From Lactobacillus johnsonii ATCC 33200 (GTDB lineage: Bacteria; Bacillota; Bacilli; Lactobacillales; Lactobacillaceae), in assembly GCF_000159355.1 (NCBI RefSeq), contig NZ_GG670120.1, positions 635,748 through 699,747 on the forward strand: a stretch of 64,000 bases of DNA. Direction: 5' to 3'. The position numbers and the translations under genes are program-made. The notes beneath the pieces were generated by a model. The model did not search any database. It worked only from the letters and a program-made list of their open reading frames with translations, and was not told the DNA's origin. Positions 1 through 8,438 of this stretch are shown here, piece after piece. Each line of letters starts with the position of its first letter. The first letter of the stretch is position 1.

Positions 1-337
1 TCGTTCTTATATACTCAATAAGCTTATTTAGTGCTTTTTTGCCTAACCCTTTTCCCTGGTATCTTTGGTCAATCATAAAGCGCCAGATACAATAATTATT
101 ACGAGCTACTCTTGGGGCTCCGTCCCAATTGAATACATTAAAGTTAATCATAATAAAACCAACTAATATATCTTTTTCATACACAGCAAAAGTTTCAACT
201 CGTTCATTTTCATTCTTGGTAGCATAAGCTTCTAATAAACTAACTGTATTAGTCGCAATATATTTCTTTTGATTTTCCTTAACTTGAAGATTGACAACAT
301 CCCACAGATTTTTGTTCGTTATCTTCTTAAATTCCAT
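1..337 (-). CDS. GNAT acetyltransferase, C-terminus off the window edge
   Basis: This is a GNAT-fold acetyltransferase that would use acetyl-CoA to modify an amine substrate. It begins at the ATG at 335-337, behind a GGAGGA ribosome binding site, and reads 112 codons before leaving the window. The acetyl-CoA pyrophosphate-binding loop is visible as QRYQGKGLGKKA. The N-terminal style (MEFKKITNKN, then VVNLQVKENQ) resembles the spermine/spermidine acetyltransferase BltD/PaiA group, so a polyamine or similar substrate is possible but unproven. It lies just downstream of another GNAT gene on the same strand, so the two are probably cotranscribed. The family call is firm; the substrate is a guess. 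Confidence 0.85.
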   Translation of the reverse strand, partial: MEFKKITNKNLWDVVNLQVKENQKKYIATNTVSLLEAYATKNENERVETFAVYEKDILVGFIMINFNVFNWDGAPRVARNNYCIWRFMIDQRYQGKGLGKKALNKLIEYIRT

Positions 338-354
338 CTCTGTTCCTCCGGACT

Positions 355-876
355 TTACTCGTTCTTCAATACAAAGACTTTATGATCATTTTCATCATCT
401 TTCACATACTGAAATCTTGCACGCTGGGCTACATGTTGACTAGCTAAGTTATCTTGAGCTGTTCGTAAAATCAAAAATTCTAAATTTAGCTGTTTAAAGG
501 CATACTCTACTAAAAACTCAACTGATTTAGTCATAATTCCTAAATGCTGAGCATCCGCAGAAAGCCAATACCCTACTTCACCTGATCGTTGATTCAACTC
601 GTGTAAATCAATCATTCCACTAGGGACACCATCAACTAAAATAACTAAATTAAATGCCTCCCCAGCAACCATCTTTTCTTGAAACATTTTAATTGATGCA
701 GCTTCATCTTTAACAGACTTAATTTTTTCAACCCACTCTAAATATTTAGAAAATTCAACAAAATTCTTTTGAAGTTGATCAAACAGAGAAGCAGCTTGCC
801 AGACTTCTGGTAAAACTAATTCAATTTTCTTATTTCCAGTTGAAAAATTATGTAAAACAAATGCAATATATTTCAT
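355..876 (-). CDS. GNAT acetyltransferase, RimJ/RimL-like
   Basis: This 173-residue protein is of the RimL/YdaF type (ribosomal-protein-serine or broad N-acetyltransferase). The motif EVGYWLSADAQHLGIMTKSV is the typical strand-4/loop region of RimJ/RimL enzymes, and the C-terminal part (LNLEFLILRTAQDNLASQHV) matches the family's LE.R....N..S..V pattern. An AGGAG ribosome binding site precedes the ATG. The usual Q/RxxGxG loop is weak (QHLGIM), as in many RimL members. It ends 17 bases before the next GNAT gene, which suggests a two-gene operon. The substrate cannot be read from the sequence. Confidence 0.85.
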   Translation of the reverse strand: MKYIAFVLHNFSTGNKKIELVLPEVWQAASLFDQLQKNFVEFSKYLEWVEKIKSVKDEAASIKMFQEKMVAGEAFNLVILVDGVPSGMIDLHELNQRSGEVGYWLSADAQHLGIMTKSVEFLVEYAFKQLNLEFLILRTAQDNLASQHVAQRARFQYVKDDENDHKVFVLKNE

Positions 877-970
877 AAATGATGCTCCTCTTTTCTCAAT
901 GATTGAATTATATTAAATTTTACTTAAGAATATTTAATATTTCAAGCGCAAATTCATAAAAAATATTCAC

Positions 971-1011
971 AAAAAAATAAGCAGCAATTAGTTAAATAAT
1001 TACTGCTTATT
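971..1011 (-). terminator. Rho-independent terminator
   Basis: A near-perfect inverted repeat (976-990 with 997-1011, one mismatch) is followed on the minus strand by a run of seven T (971-977 read in reverse). It lies directly downstream of the esterase remnant on that strand. Confidence 0.75.
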
Positions 1012-1025
1012 TTGATACTATACTT

Positions 1026-1271
1026 TTACTTTATTATAAACTCACTAACTAATTTTAATACTTCAGGTCTATTTTTTCCCTTAAACATGTGACACTCATC
1101 TGGAATTAAATGGAGCTCACTTTTAGGCAAAAGTGTATGGAATTTTCTTGAAGCATTAGGTGATACGACTTTATATGCTAAACCATGAATCAATAGAACT
1201 TCTCTATTATAATGTTCCGCTGTTTGATAAATCGGTAATAATTGTGCCGTTCTAAAGTAAGCTCCTCCCAC
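1026..1271 (-). pseudogene. C-terminal remnant of a cinnamoyl-esterase-like alpha/beta hydrolase
   Basis: Only about the last 80 residues of an alpha/beta hydrolase remain. The stretch from RTAQLLPIYQ through VLLIHG, VVSPNASRKF and ELHLIPDECHMF aligns by eye with the C-terminus of Lactobacillus cinnamoyl/feruloyl esterases, including the catalytic-histidine region. The nucleophile elbow (GxSxG) and the whole N-terminal half are absent. The acidic residue normally found in GTxDxVV is also lost (here GLAYKVV). The nominal start is a GTG with no gene start upstream. The fragment abuts a second truncated gene on the opposite strand (from 1291), so this looks like one side of a deletion scar. A functional esterase is excluded. 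Confidence 0.8.
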
Positions 1272-1290
1272 TTCAAAGCCACTACAAGTT

Positions 1291-1848
1291 ATGCTTGATT
1301 CAACCCAAAAGTCTTTAATCGATTTTTTAACTAAAAATGGCTTTCAATTAAAAAGACAGTGTTTTTCATTAACTGTTAAAAAACATAATATGAAATTGCT
1401 TCCTGAAGAAAAAATAACTATTCAAAAATTCGATATGCACAATAATAAATATTTAGACTGTTGTGATTTTCTATACCAATATTATAAAAACAGTCATAAA
1501 GTTGTGTCACCACTAACTATCTCAAAAGATCAGTTTATTAAAGAAGTTCCTACTAAAACAGGATATTATCATCTTAATAAAAATTTTCAAATTGAAAATA
1601 TTATTTTTACTGAAAATAATGAAATTGCTTATATCTGTTCTACGAATCCAAAAACATGTCCTAAGTTCACTCAAAGCGTGCTATTAGATATGTTCAGCTC
1701 TTTCGAAAGTATATTTTTTGAAGCAGACGATACTGATTGGGCAGCAATGGACTTACTTAACCAGTTTGATGTAGACGTAACTCAAAGTTTCAATACATAT
1801 ATTCTAGATACATCCGTTACTAAAAACAAGTTAGACAATGATCTTTAA
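1291..1848 (+). pseudogene. N-terminally truncated protein, probably half of a two-domain GNAT
   Basis: The reading frame is open from 1261 with the first ATG at 1291, but no ribosome binding site precedes it and the frame begins against the esterase remnant on the other strand. The opening residues (LIDFLTKNGFQLKRQCFSLTV) look like the end of one acetyltransferase domain. The last third (EADDTDWAAMDLLNQF, then SFNTYIL) looks like the end of another, with the usual small residues before a final beta strand. I infer the C-terminal part of a tandem GNAT protein whose N-terminus was lost. It could still be translated as a 185-residue protein, but expression is doubtful. The family assignment is tentative. 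Confidence 0.5.
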
Positions 1849-1877
1849 TTAAAAATACATCCCTTTAGGCAGAAAAT

Positions 1878-1921
1878 ACTGGCAATCAATATTTATTTTA
1901 ACGTTGATTACCAGTATTTCT
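1878..1921. terminator. Bidirectional terminator between convergent genes
   Basis: A 12-bp inverted repeat with one mismatch (1878-1889 and 1904-1915) is flanked by A-rich and T-rich tracts. It separates the plus-strand GNAT fragment from the minus-strand ABC exporter operon. Confidence 0.75.
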
Positions 1922-1927
1922 TTATCG

Positions 1928-3511
1928 TCAATCTTTAACTAAATGAATTTCACGATCAAATAATGCACGCATTTCTTGATTAAAATTATGCGCTATAAAA
2001 ATAATCGTCTCTTTACCCTTAACTAAATTCTTCAAAATATTCATAGTTGCCTTTTGATCTATCGCACTAGTTCCTTCATCGATCAAAATTATGTCACTTC
2101 CATGAACTTTAGCCCGGGCTAGAACAATCTTTTGTCTTTGACCGCCCGATATATTTAGTTTATCTAGATCTACTTGATGCTCTAATCCTTCTTTGAATTT
2201 AGCAATATCATGAGTAAAATTAACTTCTTTGATTATGGGCTCTACTTGAGAATTTAATTTTGAATTAAACATAGTAATGTTTTCTTCAATCGTTCCAGGA
2301 AATAGATTTGGATCTTGTGGAATATAACCAATCTTCGACATATCAGGATTAATTTCTTTTCCATCTTTATCTTTAAAAATAATTGATCCTTGTGTCGGGT
2401 TTATTGAACCTAAGATCAATTTAAACAAAGTAGATTTTCCAGCTCCGGAATCCCCAGTTAACAAAATTTTTTCTCCAGATTTTATTTGAATATCAGGAAA
2501 ACTTAGCTTCTCACCGTTTGGAAAAGCTAAAGCTAAATTCTCAGTAGAAATTAATGCTGGCTTTTTCCTCTCAACTTTTGAATTGTTTTTTATTGGTGCA
2601 GAATCATTACTAATTTGGCCCATTAGTTCTTCAGAAGATTTCATAAAACTCAATGCTTGGATCATTTGTTGCAAGCCGATTGAAATATTAGCTGCAAAAT
2701 TCTGTACTGACATGATTGCACCAAAAAGTACTTGTCCTTGAGTGATCATATATCCAGTAAGAGCAAGAAGGATTAATTGTCCTACTGAATTACATAGTCC
2801 ATTTATTACAATTAGTTCTTGCTGCGTACCAGTTTGATGAACATGGGCTTTTTCAATCTTATTAGCTGCCTGACTCTGAACCTGAAATAGCTTTGCACCA
2901 GCAAAATATCTGCGTAATTCTTCAACTCCAGAAAACCATTTTTCTAACGTATCTAAATAATGTTTATTTTGAACAGAAACATTGGTTGTCGCCTTTTCCA
3001 TCTTTTTCTGAATAAGTTTAGGAATATAGTAAGATGCAATATCAATCAAAATACTTACAATAAAAATTTGCCAGTGAATTGTAAGTAAAGCAACCAATGC
3101 AGCAATAAACATTGTTCCATAAAAAGGAACAATAGGATACCAATCAAAATAATTTTCTCTTACCATCTCAAGGTCGTTAGTCATTCGATTTTGAACCGCA
3201 GCTATTTTGTGATACTTATTATCCTTAAAGTAATGACTAGCAAGATTATTACGAATTTTTTTATTATATTCCTCTTCTTGAATACGAGTAACAAACTGAA
3301 TGTAATAAATTAATCCTTGCGCTGCTAAATATAAGAGTCCGATAACAAGACTTGTCCATAATACTCCCATCCAGTTTTTATTCTTGATAAAAGTTAACCA
3401 GTACATTTGGACATACCCAGCACCAATTGCGCCCAATCCAGAAATAATGGATAAAAAATTGATATAAATAAATCTAAGGTAGTTTGTCTTGATAAATCCC
3501 TTAAAGCTCAT
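1928..3511 (-). CDS. ABC exporter half-transporter (TMD-NBD), second of a pair
   Basis: This is a 527-residue fused ABC exporter subunit, with an N-terminal membrane domain of about six segments (roughly residues 1-300) and a C-terminal ATPase domain. Visible motifs are Walker A GDSGAGKST, signature ISGGQRQKIVLARA, Walker B IILIDEGTSAID with its catalytic glutamate, and the H-loop histidine in IFIAHNFN. It starts 2 bases after the stop of the upstream 529-residue paralogue, so the two are translationally coupled and probably form a heterodimer. Both lack a peptidase C39 domain, and no bacteriocin precursor is visible nearby. The substrate is unknown; drug, lipid or peptide export are all possible. 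Confidence 0.88.
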   Translation of the reverse strand: MSFKGFIKTNYLRFIYINFLSIISGLGAIGAGYVQMYWLTFIKNKNWMGVLWTSLVIGLLYLAAQGLIYYIQFVTRIQEEEYNKKIRNNLASHYFKDNKYHKIAAVQNRMTNDLEMVRENYFDWYPIVPFYGTMFIAALVALLTIHWQIFIVSILIDIASYYIPKLIQKKMEKATTNVSVQNKHYLDTLEKWFSGVEELRRYFAGAKLFQVQSQAANKIEKAHVHQTGTQQELIVINGLCNSVGQLILLALTGYMITQGQVLFGAIMSVQNFAANISIGLQQMIQALSFMKSSEELMGQISNDSAPIKNNSKVERKKPALISTENLALAFPNGEKLSFPDIQIKSGEKILLTGDSGAGKSTLFKLILGSINPTQGSIIFKDKDGKEINPDMSKIGYIPQDPNLFPGTIEENITMFNSKLNSQVEPIIKEVNFTHDIAKFKEGLEHQVDLDKLNISGGQRQKIVLARAKVHGSDIILIDEGTSAIDQKATMNILKNLVKGKETIIFIAHNFNQEMRALFDREIHLVKD

Positions 3512-3513
3512 TC

Positions 3514-5103
3514 CTAATCCCCTCCATTTTTCAAGCTGATTTTCCGATCGAACATGTTCTCTAGCTCATCATTAAAATTATGAGCAATCATGACAATAGT
3601 AGTTTCCTGATCAAGTAAATTTTTCAAAATTTTCTTTGTTGCTTTACTGTCAATTGCACTTGTTCCCTCATCAATAAAGAGCCATTTTGATCCGGCTAAA
3701 ATTGCTCTTGCCAAAACGATTTTTTGCTTTTGTCCTCCTGATAAATTTCCTTCATCCAAATTAATTTCATGCTTTAAACCATCTGGGATTTTTTTAAGAT
3801 CATTTTCAAATTCAACTTGTTTAACTATTCTTTTTACTTTCTCATCAAGCTTTGAATTGAACATTGTCATATTATTTTCAATAGTATCAGGAAAAAGAGT
3901 ATTATCTTGTGCTACATATCCAACTTCATCCCGATTGAGTTTAATTTCTTTTCCGTTCTTATCTTCAAAAATCACTTTGCCACTAGTTGGTGATAATTTA
4001 CCTAAGATCAACTTAAATAAAGTCGATTTTCCACTACCACTATCGCCTGTTACTAAAACTTTTTCACCACTTTTTATAGTTAAATCGGGGTAAGAAATAA
4101 GTTCACCATTCTTAAATTGATGCTGTAGCCCCTTTATTTGTAATTTAGTTACGTTTTCATCTTGATGCTCATTTTGTAAAGGTGCGCTCGCGCCTTCTAA
4201 TGAGGTTATCTTTTCATTTAACTTTTTTGATGATTTAATTAAGTTCCATTGCGTAGCTAATAATGCAGTACCATTCATAACTGTCGAACAAAATCGAATT
4301 GTTGTAATAACGGCACCAAAGACTATTTGCCCATTAAAGTATAAATATGCAGCCAGAATCATCAAGATTATCTGTCCAACTATATTAACAATAGAGGTAG
4401 CTAAGTCGGCCATAGCAATAGTTGCACCTTGGTGAATAGCCGCCTTTTTATAAGCAGCAGCTGCTTGATTCATGGACTCAGAATAAATTCTAAAACTACT
4501 ATATCTTCTTAATTCATCTAAGCCATTAATCCAGTTTGAAATTGCTTTTAAAAGTTTTTCATTGCTTTTAGTGACTTCAATCGTCGCATTTGAACTCATA
4601 TTTTCAAATACCTTTGGCAACAAAAGTGAAACTAAAGTTAGGATAAGCGTTAATAAAACTAAGCTCCAATTATAAGAAAATAACACTGCTATTGAAAAAA
4701 TAACCATCAACCCATCTAAGAAGGCAGCTTTAATTGGCTTTAAATAGTTTCTAGTTAATTGATCCAAGTTAGCAGCTAAATTATTTTGAACTGACGCCGT
4801 ATCATCAATTTGCTTCTTAAATAAATATAAGCTGATCTTTTTTCTTATTTTATGTAAATAACTTTGACTTTGTTTACTGTATAAGTAGTCTGAACCCGAA
4901 CTCAATAATAACCGGCAAATATCACAGAACCTTGATAAAGCAATAAAGATTACAAAGCCTAAAAAATTCAAATTTTTTAAATTATTAAATGCCGGTGTCA
5001 TCAAATACTGAGAAAGGGTATCTATTACAGCAGCAAGTATTATCATTAAAAAAATTAGAATAAAGCGACCTTTATTTATTCTAAATATTCCGCTTAGCTT
5101 CAT
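3514..5103 (-). CDS. ABC exporter half-transporter (TMD-NBD), first of a pair
   Basis: This is a 529-residue ABC exporter subunit with the same plan as the following gene. Membrane segments occupy roughly residues 1-300, followed by an ATPase domain with Walker A GDSGSGKST, signature LSGGQKQKIVLARA, Walker B WLFIDEGTSAID and H-loop IVMIAHNFN. Both ATPase sites look catalytically complete, unlike many heterodimeric exporters in which one site is degenerate. The two proteins are clearly paralogous, pointing to an internal duplication. The promoter should lie in the 303-base gap upstream, shared with the divergent SPFH gene. Substrate and physiological role are not evident. Confidence 0.88.
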   Translation of the reverse strand: MKLSGIFRINKGRFILIFLMIILAAVIDTLSQYLMTPAFNNLKNLNFLGFVIFIALSRFCDICRLLLSSGSDYLYSKQSQSYLHKIRKKISLYLFKKQIDDTASVQNNLAANLDQLTRNYLKPIKAAFLDGLMVIFSIAVLFSYNWSLVLLTLILTLVSLLLPKVFENMSSNATIEVTKSNEKLLKAISNWINGLDELRRYSSFRIYSESMNQAAAAYKKAAIHQGATIAMADLATSIVNIVGQIILMILAAYLYFNGQIVFGAVITTIRFCSTVMNGTALLATQWNLIKSSKKLNEKITSLEGASAPLQNEHQDENVTKLQIKGLQHQFKNGELISYPDLTIKSGEKVLVTGDSGSGKSTLFKLILGKLSPTSGKVIFEDKNGKEIKLNRDEVGYVAQDNTLFPDTIENNMTMFNSKLDEKVKRIVKQVEFENDLKKIPDGLKHEINLDEGNLSGGQKQKIVLARAILAGSKWLFIDEGTSAIDSKATKKILKNLLDQETTIVMIAHNFNDELENMFDRKISLKNGGD

Positions 5104-5406
5104 CCTTAACCTCTCCTTTTAATTTTTTATTTATATTTTAATATTACTGTGCAGATTTTAATTTACAAGCCATTTTTATTAAGTGGTCAAAAAGATAAAC
5201 TAAGATGCAAAATTATATCGGTAAACTAACCTGCACCGCCGTATATGTACATTTTTCTCAAAGAAACTATAGTAGTATTTTCTATGCTTACATAACTTTA
5301 TTAATTAAAAGTCATAATTAATACAAGAAAAGTCTTTAAATAATCTTTTATCTTTACTTAAAATATTAGATAATATCATCAAACTCAATTAATTGGAGGG
5401 TATACC
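5104..5406. other. Divergent intergenic region
   Basis: This AT-rich spacer lies between the minus-strand exporter operon and the plus-strand SPFH gene, and presumably holds both promoters. A TTGGAGGG ribosome binding site is seen just before 5407. I see no small ORF with a convincing start, no strong hairpin and no repeat. Confidence 0.5.
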
Positions 5407-6273
5407 ATGATTTATGTTTTTATTGGTGTGATTATTTTACTAATCATTATTTATTTCTTATGTGGCTTACGGATCGTACCGCAAAACTATGTAGGTCTAG
5501 TCGAAACCTTAGGTAAATACTCAAGAACTGTAAAAGCTGGTTTAGTCTTTATTTGGCCAATTTTCCAAAGTTTGAGAAAGGTAAGCTTAGCGTTGCAGCC
5601 CTTAGAAATTTCTAAATATCGTATTATCACTAAGGATAATGCCGAAATCACTACCAGCTTAACCTTAAACTATCTTGTTACTGACGCCTACAAGTACTTC
5701 TATAACAATACGGACTCTGTTGAATCAATGGTGCAATTAATTCGTGGTCACTTACGTGATATTATCGGACGAATGGAATTGAATGAAGCTCTAGGATCAA
5801 CTAGTGAAATCAATGCCCAACTATCAAAAGCAATTGGTGATTTAACTGATATTTATGGAATTCAAGTAGTTCGTGTTAACGTTGATGAATTGCTCCCTAG
5901 CCCAGAAATTCAAAAGGCCATGGATAAGCAGTTAACTGCTGACCGTGAAAAAACTGCCGCTATCGCTCGTGCCGAAGGTGAAGCTAGAAATATTGAATTA
6001 ACTACTAAAGCCAAGAACGACGCGCTCGTTGCTACTGCAAAAGCAAATGCTGAAGCAGTAAAAACTCAAGCTGACGCCGACGCTTATCGAATTGATAAAT
6101 TACAAACAGCTCTTGATAAAGCTGGGGATGGCTATTTCAGAAATCAAAGCTTAGATAGTTTTAACCAGCTCGCGCAAGGACCTAATAATTTAGTTGTGTT
6201 AGATAAAGATGAAATCACTGATTTAGGCAAAATCCCAGCTGCTAAAAAGATTTGGGATCAAAGTGAAGATTAA
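5407..6273 (+). CDS. SPFH/Band 7 (stomatin-prohibitin) membrane protein
   Basis: This is a 288-residue SPFH-domain protein. A single N-terminal hydrophobic segment (about residues 2-22) anchors it. The Band 7 domain follows, with the typical LRIVPQNYVGLVETLGKYSR and AGLVFIWPIFQ stretches. A long alanine/glutamate/lysine-rich coiled coil runs from about residues 180 to 245 (AIARAEGEARNIELTTKAKN). Bacterial stomatin-like proteins oligomerise in membrane microdomains and often assist membrane proteases or transport. No NfeD partner gene is present next to it, so it appears to act alone here. The start is supported by a GGAGG site 7 bases upstream. The family is certain; its role in this organism is not. 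Confidence 0.92.
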   Translation: MIYVFIGVIILLIIIYFLCGLRIVPQNYVGLVETLGKYSRTVKAGLVFIWPIFQSLRKVSLALQPLEISKYRIITKDNAEITTSLTLNYLVTDAYKYFYNNTDSVESMVQLIRGHLRDIIGRMELNEALGSTSEINAQLSKAIGDLTDIYGIQVVRVNVDELLPSPEIQKAMDKQLTADREKTAAIARAEGEARNIELTTKAKNDALVATAKANAEAVKTQADADAYRIDKLQTALDKAGDGYFRNQSLDSFNQLAQGPNNLVVLDKDEITDLGKIPAAKKIWDQSED

Positions 6274-6284
6274 TAAGAACACTA

Positions 6285-6318
6285 AAAAAACTTCTACCAT
6301 TAAAAGTAGAAGTTTTTT
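6285..6318. terminator. Bidirectional terminator
   Basis: A 13-bp perfect inverted repeat (6285-6297 and 6306-6318) has an A6 tract on one side and a T6 tract on the other. It ends the SPFH gene and can also serve the converging antitoxin gene. Confidence 0.9.
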
Positions 6319-6370
6319 GCTCTATTCTAGATTGCTGTCCATTTTTTGTGAAAATGTGTATTTTTCCCAA

Positions 6371-6646
6371 TTACTTAAATTGATTCCAGTAATTATCAGT
6401 TGATTCTACAATTGGATCTTCCGGTAACTCATGTCTTTGAATTAGTTGATCACGAGCGATCGCGTACTCTAAAGAATCTTCTTTTGATTGAAGAGCTTTC
6501 TCCATCCAATATAATTTTTCTTGTGAAAGAACTGCTACTGAACGGCTATTAGATCTAACAATATAAACTATTTCATCATCATTAACTTGGTCTAAGTATT
6601 TCGTTAGATTTGCTCTAAAATCACTTTGAGTTAATACCAACGTCAT
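6371..6646 (-). CDS. Orphan Phd/YefM-family antitoxin-like protein
   Basis: This is a 91-residue protein with the Phd/YefM fold. An N-terminal DNA-binding half (SDFRANLTKYLDQVNDDE, then IVRSNSRSVAVLSQEKL) is followed by a charged C-terminus of the kind that wraps a RelE/YoeB or Doc toxin. An AAGGAGGAAAA ribosome binding site precedes the ATG. No toxin gene follows: downstream there is only a terminator and the convergent SPFH gene, and upstream is glycerate kinase. It is therefore a solitary antitoxin, perhaps a relic, an autoregulator, or a partner of a toxin elsewhere. An inverted repeat over its -10 box fits autoregulation. Confidence 0.85.
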   Translation of the reverse strand: MTLVLTQSDFRANLTKYLDQVNDDEIVYIVRSNSRSVAVLSQEKLYWMEKALQSKEDSLEYAIARDQLIQRHELPEDPIVESTDNYWNQFK

Positions 6647-6658
6647 GAATTTTCCTCC

Positions 6659-6680
6659 TTAGCATGCATATTATAGCTAA
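6659..6680 (-). promoter_or_regulatory. Putative promoter and operator of the orphan antitoxin
   Basis: On the minus strand a TATAAT box (6670-6675) lies about 25 bases before the start codon. TTAGC at 6659-6663 and GCTAA at 6676-6680 form a perfect 5-bp inverted repeat that brackets this box. Phd/YefM proteins commonly bind palindromes at their own promoter, so this is a plausible operator. No good -35 is visible, so the call is tentative. Confidence 0.4.
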
Positions 6681-6708
6681 TTCATCAGCAATATCGGGTC
6701 TACACCCT

Positions 6709-7839
6709 TTAAAAATTAAGTAAACGAACTATATTTTCTGTAGCTCTAGCCACATTACTTGGTCCATTTTTCAAAGCGGTTGAAAGATCACACGCTCCGG
6801 GAATAATTCCAAAAATTGCAGTGAAGCCTTCACTATATAAACTATCAATTCCTTCTCCCAAATACCCTGCTAATGAGATAACTGGCTTATGATACTTTTT
6901 ACCTAATTTAGCAACTCCATATGGTGTTTTTCCAAACTTGGTTTGAGAGTCGGTACCACCTTCTCCGGTAAATACATAGTCAGCAGTTCTAATTTTATCT
7001 TCTAGTTTTGTTACTTCAATTGCAATGTCTACTCCTTGCCGCATTTCACAAGTAGTAAATGCCATTAACCCAGCTCCTAAACCACCAGCTGCTCCACTTC
7101 CTGCTGCCATTGCAATATCTTTATTCAAATCACGTTTAATAATTTTAGCGTAATGCTGTAAATTATTTTCAAGTTTTTCAACCATTTCTGGTGTGGCACC
7201 TTTTTGTGGTCCAAAAACTCTTGATGCACCATCTTCGCCAATTAATGGATTTGTCACATCACTTGCTAAAATAATTCTTACGTCTTGAAGTCTTGAATCT
7301 AAGTTAGAAATATCAATTTTGTCTAATTTATCTAAACTTCCTCCACCAAACGAAATTTGACGGTTATTTTTATCTAGCAGTTTTGCTCCTAAGGCTTGTG
7401 CCATCCCGCTACCACCATCATTAGTGCTACTGCCGCCTAATCCAATAATAATTTCTTTAACATTGTGATCTAACGCATCCCCAATCAATTCACCAGTACC
7501 AAAAGTGGTGGTTAGTAGCGGATTACGCTTCTGCTTTTCTACTATTTCTAAACCGCTCGCCTTAGCCATTTCAATCACAGCAGTTGTCCCGTTACCTAAA
7601 ATTCCATAATATGCTCTTATCTTATTGCCAAGTGGTCCTGTAACCTCAACCGTAATTCTTTGACCATGGGTTGCATCGACTAAAGAATCAACTGTCCCTT
7701 CTCCACCATCTGCCATAGGTACCTTGATTACTTGGGCATCCTTATCAACAATTTTTATTCCCCTTTCCATCGCATCACAGACTTCTTTTGCTGTCATGCT
7801 TTCCTTAAATGAATCAGGAGCTACTACATATTTTGTCAT
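6709..7839 (-). CDS. glxK: Glycerate kinase
   Basis: This is a 376-residue glycerate kinase of the GarK/GlxK family, which phosphorylates glycerate with ATP and feeds it into glycolysis. The start VVAPDSFKESMTAKEVCDAM and the later VPMADGGEGTVDSLV, GLGGSSTNDGGSGMAQALGA and FTGEGGTDSQTKFGKTPYGV are signature stretches of the family. Length is normal and the frame is intact. It stands alone, with no glyoxylate or glycerate pathway genes adjacent. The downstream gene is the orphan antitoxin 62 bases away. The function is confidently assigned; whether the product is 2- or 3-phosphoglycerate cannot be told by eye. Confidence 0.95.
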   Translation of the reverse strand: MTKYVVAPDSFKESMTAKEVCDAMERGIKIVDKDAQVIKVPMADGGEGTVDSLVDATHGQRITVEVTGPLGNKIRAYYGILGNGTTAVIEMAKASGLEIVEKQKRNPLLTTTFGTGELIGDALDHNVKEIIIGLGGSSTNDGGSGMAQALGAKLLDKNNRQISFGGGSLDKLDKIDISNLDSRLQDVRIILASDVTNPLIGEDGASRVFGPQKGATPEMVEKLENNLQHYAKIIKRDLNKDIAMAAGSGAAGGLGAGLMAFTTCEMRQGVDIAIEVTKLEDKIRTADYVFTGEGGTDSQTKFGKTPYGVAKLGKKYHKPVISLAGYLGEGIDSLYSEGFTAIFGIIPGACDLSTALKNGPSNVARATENIVRLLNF

Positions 7840-7972
7840 TATTACGTCCTCTATTTTTGTGTTTGCCTAATTAATACTTTTTATATTAATTTTAATATGA
7901 AAATTGGTAAAGATACTGACTTTAGAAAAATCAAAGTTGAACGTAATAAATAGTACTTCTGCCCTAATAGTC

Positions 7973-8372
7973 TCAGATAGAAGTCCTATTTTCATACGGA
8001 TAAACATGCCTAGAAGCTGATTGAAATCCTTTCACAGAAATCATCTTATTTGCTTCATCAAATTTAATAATTGATACACCATCAAACTCACCAATTCTAT
8101 TTTTATAATTACATTTAAAATGCCATTCAACAAAAGCTATCTCATTATTAATCCAAATATTCTTAATTGGCCATTCCAATACTTGTCCAATTCTTATTCC
8201 AATCTTTATACCAGGCTATAATTTCAGCTTTATTCCTATAAATTGGACTATAACATTCACTATAGCTAGCATTTTTACTGAAAGTATCCTCAAAATCTTT
8301 AAAGTTTGGAACAATCCACGAGTTAAAATATCTTTTTATTACTTGCTCTTTACCCTTCACTGTCGTGCCCAT
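7973..8372 (-). pseudogene. SnoaL/NTF2-like protein, one frameshift
   Basis: Two overlapping frames together encode one protein of about 130 residues in the SnoaL/nuclear-transport-factor-2 fold. The first reads from GKEQVIKRYFNSW to AWYKDWNK. The second resumes at IGQVLEWPIKNIW, then INNEIAFVEWHFKCNY and SIIKFDEANKMISV. Reading the minus strand, deleting one base within 8187-8195 rejoins the frames and restores WNK-IGQVLEWPI, which points to a single-base insertion. The first frame otherwise ends after WTSIGMAN. The start ATG at 8370-8372 has a poor ribosome binding site. SnoaL-fold proteins are small cavity proteins of diverse function, so no role is assigned. Confidence 0.75.
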
Positions 8373-8392
8373 CTATTTTCAAAGGATTATAG

Positions 8393-8420
8393 AAAAAGGC
8401 AGAAATAAATTTCTACCTTT
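8393..8420 (-). terminator. Terminator of the nitroreductase pseudogene
   Basis: On the minus strand, GGTAGAAA pairs with TTTCTGCC across a 4-base loop (one G-U pair) and is followed by TTTTT. It lies 19 bases after the nitroreductase stop codon. Confidence 0.7.
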
Positions 8421-8438
8421 AAAATCTAAGTATTATCT

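Noticed and set aside
1928..5103. Bacteriocin export and immunity function for the ABC exporter pair.
   Set aside because: There is no C39 peptidase domain, no double-glycine leader peptide gene and no immunity gene nearby.
7898..7954. Short plus-strand ORF (18 codons, begins MKIGKDTDFRK) between glycerate kinase and the SnoaL-like gene.
   Set aside because: There is no ribosome binding site, it is too short to judge, and it sits in the glycerate kinase promoter region.
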